From positions 1,798,501 through 1,862,500 of the forward strand of contig JAKFAO010000002.1 of assembly GCA_021527695.1 (NCBI GenBank): a DNA stretch of 64,000 bases, read 5' to 3'. The DNA comes from Naematelia aurantialba. Taxonomy: Eukaryota; Basidiomycota; Tremellomycetes; Tremellales; Naemateliaceae. Positions 11,201 through 22,128 of this stretch are shown piece by piece. Below the pieces are notes generated by a model. It searched no databases. It was given only the letters and a program-made list of their open reading frames with translations, and was not told where the DNA came from. The position numbers were made by a program, and so were the translations under genes. The stretch's first letter is position 1. The number at the start of each line of letters is the position of its first letter.

Positions 11201-11575
11201 TGTGAGATGCCTCATAAGACAGAAGAACTATCCCATTCAGTAAAGGAGTTACCTCGTCGATGGTCGACATACCATCTGGCAAGTTACCTGACAACACGAA
11301 TCCCTGGTCGCCAATCAAGCTGTCCAGGATGCGCTGCAGGTATGCTCCGGAGCGTCTCTCAGGCGAGGGCGCTGGAATCTCAGACAACGACGACTGAGAG
11401 GTGAGCGAGGCACAATGAGATTGGAGGAAGGAAGGAGAGATCAGCTTGTGAAGGTCATTTGCATCAAATAGTGTAGAACAACCTACCATCCTCGGCGCCG
11501 AGTAGGTTGGAAAGCGCTTGGTAGGTTACAGATATGAATAGCTCAAAGATACGCCTGATATGCCATGGATGACCA
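8213..11575 (-). CDS. Long coiled-coil protein with C-terminal transmembrane segment (possible NN-CH/DUF5745-type N-terminus)
   Basis: Exons: ~11575-11487, 11344-11253, 11210-11098, 11054-10229, 10182-10067, 9932-9800, 9754-9664, 9620-9523, 9478-9119, 9072-8706, 8641-8498, 8406-8213. Phases agree throughout, giving at least ~845 residues; the first coding exon is not resolved. Order: a short globular N-terminal part (FISVTYQALSNLLG, then AYLQRILDSLI) that resembles the CEP95-like NN-CH/DUF5745 domain; ~270 Ser/Arg-rich disordered residues; a ~250-residue coiled coil rich in Leu, Glu, Lys and Arg; a Pro/acidic linker; another short helix; then one hydrophobic segment (AAFYTVAAFA-IGVVAGAHLW) followed by a ~50-residue tail. 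The layout fits a tail-anchored tether such as a golgin or a nuclear-envelope/KASH-like linker. The coiled coil and membrane segment are seen directly; domain and role are inferences. Confidence 0.75.
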
Positions 11576-12229
11576 GATACGACTGCTCGCGAGATGGCAT
11601 GCTTTCAAGGTGGAGATGAAGAACAGACGTTGAAGGGCAAGCTGAAACAAACAATCACTGTGCAAGGTTTGGGGCTCCACTCCCATTCGAGGCACGAAGC
11701 GGGATCAAATATTGTTGGCAGCGAAGGTATCGGCGTTAAGCTAAAAGCCGAAAGTGCCACACTGAGATTTCGCTGTTCCCCAGTCTGGCGCCGTTGCCGT
11801 TCGCCGACCGGGTTGCTGCTGCCCACGACAAGTCGGTTGAGAGGTTTGTAGAAGGGTTCTCTATCCGTCAAGAATCAGTCAAGTGAGTTTCTATCCGTTG
11901 CGCATAGGTCTTTAGCATGGCCAAGAGAGGGGGGCGAGAGCGAAGGGGGAGGTATGAGATGCGGAGAGCAATGCGAGAGTGAGGCATAGAGTGTGGATGT
12001 GGATGGCTGGTGCTGGAGAGGATGTGATCGGCAAGGACGAGACACGGGGGCAATGTCTGCGTCCTGACGATAGCTTAAACCAAGGCTCTACGCCCTAGCT
12101 AGAGCTGGTGAGCGACCAGAGTCCGGAGCCGATCAGGGTATGGCGATGTCGATGCTTTGAGGAGGACGAGCACTGCGGTTTCCTTTACTTTCGATGGACT
12201 GGACGAGTGCTGGTGCTGACGCTGGCAGA

Positions 12230-13254
12230 ATGGTGGGCCGATTCACCGAGTACTCCGTCGTGGGTCGCAAGCTCCCAACCGAGGCGGAGCCGACCCCCAA
12301 GCTATAGTGCGTAGATTCGATGGAGCGGTAGACAAGTACTGATGTGTGCAGCCGCATGCGAGTGTTTGCGCCGAACGATGTCGTCGCCAAGTCTCGTTTC
12401 TGGTACTACCTGCGACAGCTGCGTAAGATGAAGAAGGCCAACGGAGAGATTGTTGCCCTCAACGTCGTGCGTTTGCGTTTTGCCTCTTCTTTCGTCCCTC
12501 TTCGAAGAATGGCTCTTTCCTCTGTCTTTCTCCTCTGTCTCTCAATCCTCAGATCTGTGCTCCATGTCTGGACGGATGGTTATGACAAGGATATATGCTG
12601 ATTCCTCTTGCAGATCCACGAGAAGAAGCCGCTGAAGGTGAAGAACTTTGCCATCTGGCTCCGATACGACTCGCGATCCGGCACGCACAACGTGAGTCTC
12701 CCGCTGTCATTTCGCCATCGTTCGTGCACTCGCACCACCCGAACCATACTGGATGACAACACCTTTTTACCCAACTCACTCTGAAGCGACCGCAAGGCGC
12801 GAATGAGGCATCCATAACCTAGATTTCTGTTCTCCTGATCTCAGCCCTCGTGCCCGTACCCTTCCAAGGGGCTTGTCTTGTCGACTGCCTGTCTTGGCAT
12901 GACTGCCTTCTGGCGTGTCGATGTTGTCGTTACGGCCGCTGACATGCGACAGATGGTCAAGGAGTTCCGTGCTCTCTCGCGTGCCGAGGCCGTCGAGGCC
13001 ATGTACCAGGACATGGCAGCCCGCCACCGTGCCCGATTCAGGAACGTCCAGATCCTCCGTGTCGCCGAGATTGAGAAGAAGGAAGACGTCAGGAGGCCAT
13101 ACATCAAGCAGCTGCTTGAGCCCGGCCTCAGGTTCCCCTTGCCGCACAGGAGGACCCACGCCAAGGCCTGGTACGCCGCCAACCGACCTGTAAGCTGCCT
13201 CCCCGGATCGACCTATGAGCAAGAGCTGACAAGGCATAGTCTACCTGGGCGTAA
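12230..13254 (+). CDS. RPL20: 60S ribosomal protein L20 (eL20, RPL18A family)
   Basis: Five exons (12230-12306, 12352-12466, 12614-12691, 12953-13189, 13240-13254) encode 173 residues, the usual length. Diagnostic stretches are [48 protein letters not shown] and [15 protein letters not shown]. The protein ends RPSTWA. Component of the large ribosomal subunit near the tunnel and peptidyl-transferase region in known structures. The start is set at the first in-frame ATG, directly before the conserved GRFTEY. Intron 3 (12692-12952, 261 nt) is much longer than the others. Ribosomal protein introns often host snoRNAs, but I could not find convincing C/D boxes. The last coding exon is only 15 nt. 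Shares an upstream region with the coiled-coil gene on the opposite strand. Confidence 0.97.
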
Positions 13255-13487
13255 AGTTGTTGTTGACCTCGACATCGATGTATGGGATGGCGTCAGGGTT
13301 AGGAACAGCTTCGTTAGGAGATGCACACATACCGATATCCCGTCGGGTTATGGATTCCTGCTGACTGAGTCTGCACGATTCTGTGGGGCTCGAAGAGACA
13401 GTCACTGTTCTCTTTGTTGCCGGGCACGGGCTGTTGAAAGCATTGTACACGAGCGTGGTACATGCGATTGTTGGCGAGCAGGGGACA

Positions 13488-15658
13488 CTACATACCATGC
13501 AGAAGGTCTACTCTGGCATTCATACAACTAGTACACAGTCTCCCCTCGATGATGACCTCCTTTCCTGGTCTCGTCTGGCGTGATCGTTTTCGAGCGTGTT
13601 GCTGTCGCTGTTGTTGCTGTTGTTGCTGATGCTCCTGGACCAGCCAGCACAGCATGAGCGGACCGCGCGGCCTATCCCCGCTACCAGCGTCGGTCAGAGT
13701 GGCAGGAGTGACAAGGACCGTGCATAGGTCGCAGTTGAATGAGCGGTCGATCAAGTCGACGAGATGCGGTGGCAGTCCATCCGTCAGCGATGGCTCGCCT
13801 GCATCCTGGGCCCCTCCTCCTGCCCGTTCCCGCTCCGTGTCCCCTTTCCCGTCCATATCCCCTTTCCCGTCCAGATCGGCTCGCCTGTCCGTATCCCCTT
13901 TCCTGTCCGTATCCGCTCGCCCGTCCGTATGCCCTTCCACTAGTCCTTCGCGTCGCACTGGTCGTCGCCACCGTTTCAGCAGAGGCAGAAGCAGCTTTAT
14001 CACCATCTCGACAAGCGACGGCGGGCCTGGCCCGTGCCTCGACTGTTGCCCAGCAGGCATGGTAGTGGATGTAGTGCTGGTGCTAGGCCGAGCTCGGAGC
14101 GGGAGTGGCGACGAGGCGAGAGTGGGCATATCGAGAGAAGCACGGAGGCCGGTCATGAAGATTCGCAGGCGGCGGAGGCGAGGAAGCTGGGTGAGGCTGA
14201 AGGGGAGGGAGGTGAGCGATGGGTTGTTGGAGAGGTTCAGGACTTGGAGGTTGGGGAATGGGAAGACTGGCCAGTCTGGTAGTTCTGAGCTGGATCAACT
14301 ACCGGTCGACAATGATGACGACGACGACAACGACGACGACAACGACCTGGGAATCAGACGGTGCACATTCAGATGTCTATGTGAGGGAGACGCGTGACGG
14401 ATGGAGATGGACGCCATTGGTTAGTGGGCAGGGTCGGGATGATGCAAGTGCGGATGACAAGGACCTGCAGCAGTGGACGACAGGGCATCGGTGGACGAGA
14501 GACGGAGGAAGCACAGACACTGACCGGTCAAGTCGTCAGCGGCAAGGGACAAGTGCGTCACCTCGGTCTTGTCCACGCCAAAGATCGACACCGCCGCCCC
14601 AAAGTCTATATCCCTCACGGCCTCGCTCGCACTACACAAGGTAGATAGGTCGAGCTTGCGTCTGTCCGGACGGAGAGGTGCGAGGGCCATATGCGTTATC
14701 CTAAAGAGAATGACCGGTGGGACATGTGCTATGACTTGGTCCAGCACCGCCGGCGTGAGGAGCGGGCTTGCAGTCGACCTAGTGTTCGATCCGCTGCTCG
14801 GTCCACAACGAGATCCAGTGTCCGAAATATACATAGTGCTCGGTCCAGCACTTGATCCGAGGCGTATACTCGGCCCAGTGCCACATCCCGCGCTCGAGCT
14901 GGGTCGGTCCAAGGTTGTAGGCAGGAAGACTGTCGGGGGGAGCACTGCCCGTAGCCGCTCCCACGCACGAAGGAAGACCGGTTGAGCGCGTGCTTCGGAC
15001 CTGTAGATTCGGCGAGCGTACATTCTGTCCTGTGTTATCGCTACGAGGTCTATATAGAGCCGTTGTAGTGTTCCTGAGAAGCGGCAATCAGCTTTGACTC
15101 GGGTTCGAGAGCGCTGCAGAGGCTGCTGGACTGCTAGAGAGGCTGCTGGACTGCTGCAGAGGCTGTTGGAGAGGGAGACTTATCGTACTCACTGATACCC
15201 GCCAAGATGGGACCGTCTTGCAGTGCTCTTGGATCCGACACATTGCGTCCGAGGTCAAAGAGGTATCCCCCCAGTCTTTCCCAGGCTGTGTCCCAATCCA
15301 GCCAGTCGGAGTCGCTCTCGATCTTCCACGCCATGAAGCTCTCCTTCTGGCTCCTACGCGCCTCATCAAGGATCGCAAACGCGCATCGCAGCGCACCGCG
15401 CACGCTCGCGCGAGCTCGTTGGACGTTCCTTGGCTCCCTGAGACGGTGTCGCCAGTCGTCCGAGTCGGAGTATAAGGCTATCGACGGGTCTGACTCTATC
15501 TCTGGGAGATGCAATGTTCCCCCAGGGGAGCGGCTCCATCGATCCGAGGGAGATTGTACCGAGGGAGACCGGGGCAGGAACATGGGAGACAAGGAGCTGG
15601 ACCGGAGACTCTCTTCATCCCACTCGGTGTAGGGGTCGGAATCGGAGCTGTTTGGCAT
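13488..15658 (-). CDS. Leucine-rich-repeat-type protein, exon structure partly unresolved
   Basis: Exon 1 (15658-15193) starts with an acidic, Ser-rich region followed by a ~60-residue helical part. Exon 2 begins at 15073 in matching phase and includes a low-complexity Gly/Ser region, then a hydrophobic segment and the LRR-like LTHLSLAADDL near 14540. The last exon runs to the stop at 13488 and holds a clear LRR pair (FPNLQVLNLSNNPSLTSLP, LTQLPRLRRLRIF), a charged Asp/Arg/Gly repeat (about 13820-13940), CDLC and CTSC pairs that may bind zinc, and a Q7 run. Between 14290 and 14530 every phase meets a stop and no splice model I tried keeps the LRR frame open, so an exon is missing from my model or the gene is damaged. 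Fungal LRR proteins with a C-terminal Cys region exist; function unknown. Confidence 0.6.
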
Positions 15659-16095
15659 TTGGCATCCCTATCGCCAGGCAAGGCGTCACTGGAGACTGAC
15701 AGCGGCAATACGGACCGCCAATTGCGAGTTATCTGATAGTCGGCTTGTCCGATATGCACATACCGCTTGATTCAGTCTCTCTGCGCTGGCACGCGGTCGA
15801 CTGGAGCCGCGTCGTGCATGCTGGGAGGAGACATGAAGCACATTGTATGCATGTGGGCGCGGTGTGTTGCAGGCCAGCGACTCGCTGTGGGACCCCTTCG
15901 GTGACGCCGATAGGCTGTAGGCGGCGCCTCCGACCCGATATCCCGCCAGCGACTCGAGCGACATACCTCTGCAACGACAACTTGCTCTCTTGCTCTTGCT
16001 CTTGCTCTTGCTCTTGCTCTTGATCTCAGTCCTCTCTCAAACCTCGTCCTCTACCGCCTCCCTGCTCTCACCTGTTTTCGAAATTCAACAGCATC

Positions 16096-17674
16096 ATGTC
16101 CAATTTCCTGCGCACCGGTCGAAAGGTGAGCATACTAGGTGCACGCTGCTCCGGGCTCCGAGTATCCAGGATCGCGGCCGGGACTGACATGCATGTAGAT
16201 CGTCGCTATAGGACGTAATTACGCAGACCACGCCAAAGAGCTCGGCAACGCGGTTCCCAAAGGTCAGCTCACGGCTTCCCCTGGCCCGATGCCACCGTCT
16301 CTCCCCTTTGTGATGATCCACCTGATCTCCGCCGTTATGTTGATCCCCATGACTCCGCCACGATCTCTGCCTTTCAGTTACTCCAGCATGATTCCGGTCA
16401 GCTCTGCGTGACGCTAAGCTGAATGTCAGCCAGAGCCTTTCTTCTTCCTCAAGCCCACGTCGTCATACATCTCGCCAGGCGATGGGCCGGTCGAGATCCC
16501 GCGCGGCGCAATCGTGCACCACGAAGGTAGGTGTCTTCTATCGCTTGTCCTTCCCCCTCCTATCGCCACTCGGTCTTCAACTCACACCCAACCCGTCTGC
16601 ACTTGTCTACCTTCATATCTATCCCACCCAGCTCCACTTGTCCACCTCCGTACCACTTTATCCCATCTCCACATGTCACCTTCGCTGCCACTTTCATGTC
16701 CCATCTCCACATGTCACCTTCAGCTCTACCTCCTGATCTCTGGTTCAAGAGCAGCGCTGACCCCGCAGTGGAGCTCGGAGTAGTGATTGGCAAAACAGGG
16801 CGGGACATCTCCCGCTCCGATGCAGAGAGCTACATTGCTGGCTACGGTATGTCCATTTTCCTTAGCTGAGTTCGGACATTTCGGCTGATGGCGAAAGCGC
16901 TGGCTGTGGACATGACGGCGCGCAACGTGCAGGATGCTGTCAAGGCCAAGGGGCTGCCGTGGTCGACTGCCAAGGGATATGATACGTTTTGTCCCATTGG
17001 GTGTGTGGTTTTTCGTTCTCTTCTTTTGTCTTCTCTTCTCTTCTCTCACTCCTCGGCTGTGTCCTCTGTGTTCTTTGTGCCTCTGTGTCCTACGTGCTCT
17101 CTGCTCTGTCTCTCCAGCCGCTCTCAGGTTCCCTACACTCTCATATACTTCAATAAACAGCAGAACGATCCACGCAGAGGCTGAACACTCCGCAGCCCCT
17201 TTATCCCCAAGGCGAAAATCCCAGATACCACTAAAGTCGGCCTCACTTTCTCCATAAACGGCACCGTCAAGCAGGCCGGCACGACGGCAGATATGATCTT
17301 TGATGTGCCGCAGCTCATCAGCTTCGTCTCGGGGATCATGCGGCTCGAGGTACGTTCAGTTTCCAGTTCGCGTTTCGTCTTCCGTGCCGAGTTCGGTCTC
17401 GAGTGTCCTTCTCTTCTAGTAGTCTTATTTCCTAGTGGTACTATCTCTTTTGGTGGCTTCGTCTTAGCTCCTTCAGCACTGGAGCCCAACGTCGACTGAC
17501 GACTGGCAGGAAGGCGACCTTCTCCTCACCGGCACGCCACAAGGCGTCGGCCCCATCGGTGCAGGCGACAAGTTTGAAGCCAAGCTGACGTACCCCGGCC
17601 TGGAAGGGGAGGTGTTGGATCGGTTCGAGATGGCTTGTGAGGCCCGGACCGGCGGGTACGAGTTCAAGGGGTGA
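16096..17674 (+). CDS. Fumarylacetoacetate hydrolase-fold protein, FAHD1-like acylpyruvase/oxaloacetate decarboxylase
   Basis: Seven exons (16096-16125, 16199-16262, 16434-16526, 16769-16846, 16898-17000, 17196-17349, 17510-17674) encode 228 residues, matching FAHD1 and bacterial YcgM. Conserved features: GRNYADHAKELGN near the N-terminus; KPTSSYI and the metal-binding VHHEVELGVVIGK segment, carrying the HxE...E ligands; the DMTARNVQ stretch; and GDLLLTGTPQGVGPI near the C-terminus. FAHD1 enzymes hydrolyse acylpyruvates and decarboxylate oxaloacetate, usually in mitochondria. No long presequence is present, so cytosol or mitochondrion cannot be decided. A CTCTTG hexamer run (15985-16022) lies in the probable 5' leader. 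Divergent to the LRR gene with 437 bp between starts. Confidence 0.93.
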
Positions 17675-18017
17675 GCTTGTGGGGGTGAGGCTCGTGGTGT
17701 ATATCCTACCACTTCTCATGGATGAGCATTGGTATGGAGCATAGGCATGACCATGGTGGCTGGGCATGAATGTGAGCATGAGCATTCTCCTCGCAGCAAT
17801 AACCAAGATGCATCGTCAATAGCCGTAGTAACGTCATAAACAAGGTGCGCTACAGTGCCGTCGGTGTCGGTGTCGGTGTCGGTCGTCAGATCATGATCTA
17901 TGAATACTAGATACCGAGATATTAGATAGGAGCCTCGATACGAGGTTTGGTCGCATTACAGCGTCTATCGCCCTTCACCCTTCTCCACTCCCCAGCCGCC
18001 ACGGATCTTGCTGGCCA
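17675..18017. other. Convergent intergenic space
   Basis: 3' flank of the FAHD1-like gene. Contains a short GTCGGT run near 17862-17882 and leads into the 27-nt minisatellite. No gene seen. Confidence 0.4.
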
Positions 18018-18212
18018 AACAACTGAAATCTCACTTGCCTGCCCAACAACTGCAATCTCACTTGCCTGCCCAACAACTGCAATCTCACTTGCCTGCCCAA
18101 CAACTGCAATCTCACTTGCCTGCCCAACAACTGCAATCTCACTTGCCTGCCCAACCACTGCAACCTCACTTGCCTGCCCAAACAACTGCAATCTCACTCG
18201 GCTGCCCAAACA
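18018..18212. repeat. 27-nt minisatellite, about seven copies
   Basis: Seven near-identical head-to-tail copies of a 27-nt unit (AACAACTGCAATCTCACTTG plus 7 nt), with a few substitutions in the first and last two copies. It starts just downstream of the stop codon of the 18230-20396 gene. Because 27 is a multiple of 3 and the unit has no stop in several frames, it creates repeating open frames on both strands: QLQSHLPAQ on plus, VGQASEIAV on minus. No spacers, so not a CRISPR array. Confidence 0.95.
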
Positions 18213-18229
18213 ACCCGCCTCAGCACGCG

Positions 18230-20396
18230 TCAGACCGTACCCCGCATCCACTGGTTCGGTATGCCCTTGCGTCGGGGCAGTCCACGCGAGCCGCTACTGG
18301 AACGACCACTGGCGGTAGGGCTCCCCCAGCTGTCACATTGACTAGATGCACTAGACGCGCTGGACACGCTGGACCCGCTGGACCCGTTGGCGCTGAAGCT
18401 GTACCCGCTAGACCCGCTGGACATGCTGACGCTGGCGCTGGCGCTCGACAAGCTTGATGGCGAGCTTGATGGCGAGCTCGCTGGCCAGTCTCCCATCGAC
18501 AGCGAAAGCAAAAACGAGTGGTCGCCCTTGAACTCTGGCCTGACGAGATTCCGCGGCGCCGGAGACGGAGTCGGAGATGGCATCCTGGGTGTGGTTGGGG
18601 TCGTGGGTGTCGTGGATGTCGTCGGGGTCATGGCTGTCGTGGTCGTGTGCGACGCTCGGTCCGGCATGGAGAACGCCCCGATTGGCGGGGTGACGGGTAT
18701 GTGCAGCTCGATCGCTGGCGACTGGAGCGCGATAGACGGCGTTCCGGACGACAAGGAAGGCGACCGCGATGGCGGAAGGGGAAATGACAATGGCCATGTC
18801 GCGCCGATGGGCCAGTCGTGGTCGTAGTCGTGGTCGGGGTCACCCACGCCCTCGCCTCGGCCCACATACACTTCCCGATCTCGCTGGACCCCATCCACAG
18901 CTCCATAGCCATCCGCAACTCCATCGCCGTCCGCAACTCCATCGCCCGACGACCACCCCGACGATGACTCGCCACACGTCGCGAGGAGGTCCTGCAGTGC
19001 GCTCGAGAGGTCCACAGGCGTCTTGGGCGTTCTCGGCGATCGCGGCGACCTCGGTGTCTTTGGCGTCCTCGGCATCTTTGCACCAGGGCTCTTTGGTGTG
19101 CCCGCCTTGGTCGTCTTTGTCGTCCTTGCCGGCGTTGTCGCCCGCGTCTTTGTCGTCGTCGTTCTTGGTGTCGTCTTGATCGGCGGCGCCTCTGTCCGTG
19201 CGAGCGCTCTCTCCCGCCACTCGGTATCGCCTAGGATCGGCAGCGCCGGTAACAGCCCACGCTCCCTCGTGCTCGCCACCGGCGCGAAGTGAGAGTCCGA
19301 GTGAGAGTCCGAGTGAGAGTCCGAGTACGTCCAGGACCGCGGAGTAGGGACGTCGTCCTCTCCGTGGTAGCCTCCGCGGTAGCCCGCTGCGAATGGGTGG
19401 TGGGGCGCGCTTGCGTCGGGCAGCCGGGACCACGCCGAGGACAAGGCCGGGAGGAACGACGAGGGCGCCGACGACGACGAAGTCGAGGTTGAAGTCGAGG
19501 TCGGCGACGAGAACAAGGGCGCTGCAGGTAAGGTCGAGGGTAACGAGGGCGAGGATGGAAAAGACGCGGAAGACGGGAGCCAGCCGGCTGAGCGGAAGGG
19601 AGACAAGGCGGCCAGGTCGAGCGGAGGCGGACGACGCGGTTTGTTGATCTCCCGCAACGCAGCGTGGTACAGCCGCGACTCGTCGAACCGAATGTCCCGC
19701 AACACCTGCTCCTCACTCCAAGCGAGGTCGGGGTCGAAGCCGAATGGGTCGTCAAACTCGGTGCCGGGCGTTGCTAGTACGCTCTCGCTGGATTCGCCAG
19801 AGAACGACGACGATTCCACTTCTGCTTCCACGTCACATCCCATCTCCACGTCCACCTCCACGTCCTCTGGCGCATCAGGTACGCCTACCGGCGTATATGG
19901 TCGGTCGGCGGAGACATCCGACGAGGACAATGAGGACAGCGTGGACAACGAGACACTCGACGACGTGGACATGGTGACGTGGATCGAGAACCGATCAGCC
20001 GCTGCCCCACTACCGGTGGAATCGGCCGGTCCCTCGTCCACCTCGCACACGGTGAAGAGGCCGTTACGGGCTGGCGAACGCATACGTAGGTGGCGAGACC
20101 GCGGGCGGCGGGGCCGCCAGTGTGGTGGTCGCGGTGCGCGGCGGTGCGCCACGGGTGGAGAAATCGGGAATGGGCTTGGCAGCTGGTCGAGTGAGGGCGA
20201 GGGCGAGGGTGATGCTGAGGGTGAGGATGAGGGTGAAGGTGACGATGGTGTTGATGGAGTCAAGTAGGACAGCTTGAAGGGCTGTGGCAGCGAGTCCATG
20301 TGGGCGTTGGTCGCTGCCTGATGAGAACGAGATCAGTCTGGATCGTAATGGATATCGCTGGCCGAGACGTACGCTATCGCTCAGCACCTCTGCCAT
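18230..20396 (-). CDS. 703-residue intrinsically disordered Ser/Pro/Thr-rich protein
   Basis: Two exons: 20396-20373 (MAEVLSDS) and 20317-18230, joined in phase 0 through a 55-nt GT-AG intron. Not recognised. Most of the chain is Ser/Pro/Thr-rich and disordered. It includes an SDSH repeat (plus strand 19289-19327, 12-nt unit) and a basic TPK/SPR run around residues 400-440 that would suit proline-directed kinases. Islands of more ordered sequence are found near DPFGFDPDLAWSEEQVLRDI (residues ~220-260) and near the C-terminus (RPEFKGDHSFLLSLSMGDWP), and these are the likeliest conserved motifs. The gene has an unusually long upstream region (about 1.7 kb), typical of regulatory genes. The 27-nt minisatellite follows the stop codon within 20 bp. 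A regulatory or cell-polarity role is possible; nothing proves it. Confidence 0.72.
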
Positions 20397-22128
20397 GCAA
20401 TGCGAGCGAGTGGAGGCGAGTGATATGGAAGAGGACGACGTCGAAGAGAGATGATGTGGGAGAGAGATGATGTGGAAGACGAGGAGCGGAGCTCTTGAGC
20501 ACGTCTATTAGATCGAGTCGAGTAGTGGTAGAGGCGTGTCGAGGCGGCCTTGGGATTGGGGGTATAAGAAGCAGCTCTGTCCGTTATACGACACCCGGTG
20601 TGTCCGCTCTCTGTATTGTACGACCCACACGCCGCCGTCACGCTGTCGGTGTCGTGTCTATTGTATGCAGTGTAGTGTCGTCGACCGATGCTGGCCAGGC
20701 GTTTCAAGATCGTGCTCCGGACAATAACAGACAACGACAATGACAATGGATGTCGGAGTCGGGCGTCGAGCGCCGCTAGGCCGGTCCACAGACAATGGTG
20801 GACAGCGTTGCACCGCAGCACGAGAACAACGAGGGACAGCGGACAATAGGACCAGAGGGACCAGGCTAGTGCGCGACCAGGACACGGTGCTGGGTGTTTC
20901 TTTTGTCTGGTGCCAGTGTCGGCCAAAGGACAAAAGGCGGTCAGCGTCGTTATTGTCGTTGTCGTCCTTGTTGTTGTCGTTGATGTTGCTTGGAGACCGG
21001 GCAACGGGACGTCCAAGGCTGCCTTTGGACCGGCGAGCACAGCGTCCAAGCGTCCAGGTATCCGAGCGTCCGCCGTCCGTCCCGCCGCAGCAGATGGAGT
21101 ATGGGGTATAGGCCAAGGGGCGCTCGAGCCGGCGATGGATGACTCGAGTCGGCGATGGATGACTCGAGTCGGCGATGGATGAAACGGCACCAATTGCAGA
21201 CCCCAGCAAGGCCCACAGCGACAGAGACAGCGACAGTGACGCCGGCAGCGACACCGACGCCGATACCGACAGCAAGACGTGAGACGTAGACACACGACGT
21301 GAGACGTGAGACGTTCGACCCCCGCTTCCATTCTCACTCTCAACCTCCGTCGTATCCTCCTTCTTATCCGCTTCGTCGAGCCGCCCGCGGGACGAGTCGT
21401 CGTCGCCTCCCGCGCCGTGGTGAGGATCTGGTTGCCATACGAGTGCGAGTATGGGATGCAAGTCCGGAAGAAAAAAGTTAACTCGAACAATAAACGTCAC
21501 GTTGCTGCCCTGTGCTCGCCTGCTCGGACATGCATGCTTGCTCGACGCACATACGCAGATCTCACGCCGCGGTCACGCCGTCACTGGCGCTGGGACGTGA
21601 CAGGGCACCTCTGCACGCTCTCGTCCAAGGTTGTTTCCGCGGCGGGGATCCTGGGGGTTCCCAGGGGGGCTCTTGGGAACCGGGTGCCGCTTGGGGGTGC
21701 TGATTCCAGGTGCTCATGGATTCTGTGATCAGGTTTTCCCAGGATCTGTAGTCGAGCATCCCCCCCAGGTTTGCGTGGGTGCAGGCCCCCCGAGGGCGCC
21801 CGCAGAGGGGGAGAGAGGATCATGCGAGTCAGGGCAACACAGACTGTCAGCAAAGCCAATTAAGCTTCTCGGGAGATTGCAGCACCCACAGCCAGAGTTG
21901 AGAGTCAACAGAGTCTGCAAGAGCACCTTAAGCTTTGCCTAGCACTCGAGCGGGTACAGGTACAGGTACGAAAGCGTGGCTGCTGCCTGAGAAATACGTA
22001 TACGAGTACGTCTCACGTCCATGCATGCAAACCATACACTGTTCTGTACTGCACGTTCGGGCAAGACATACGTGCAGTACTAGAGACTACAGGGCTGGTG
22101 CGCAGCGGGTGCGCACGCACTCAGCGGG
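20397..22128. other. Long intergenic region upstream of the 703-residue protein gene
   Basis: About 1.7 kb. Contains three tandem copies of a ~20-nt GGCGATGGATGACTCGAGTC unit at about 21131-21180 and several CT- or CG-biased stretches. Minus-strand frames 20381-21490 and 20658-21500 are long but Arg/Thr/Ser-biased, overlap each other and overlap exon 1 of the neighbouring gene, so I do not call them. No tRNA or 5S rRNA recognised. Confidence 0.45.

Noticed and set aside
12692..12952. snoRNA inside the long RPL20 intron
   Set aside because: Only weak C-like (GGATGA) and D-like (CTGA) boxes about 35 nt apart; too short and without terminal pairing.
18008..18457. Possible CRISPR array or coding repeat protein on plus
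   Set aside because: The 27-nt units are contiguous without spacers, and the organism is a eukaryote; the plus frame is antisense to the 703-residue gene at its end.
20381..21500. Overlapping minus-strand frames of 280-369 codons
   Set aside because: Arg/Thr/Ser-biased, overlap one another in two frames and overlap exon 1 of the 703-residue protein; no conserved feature.
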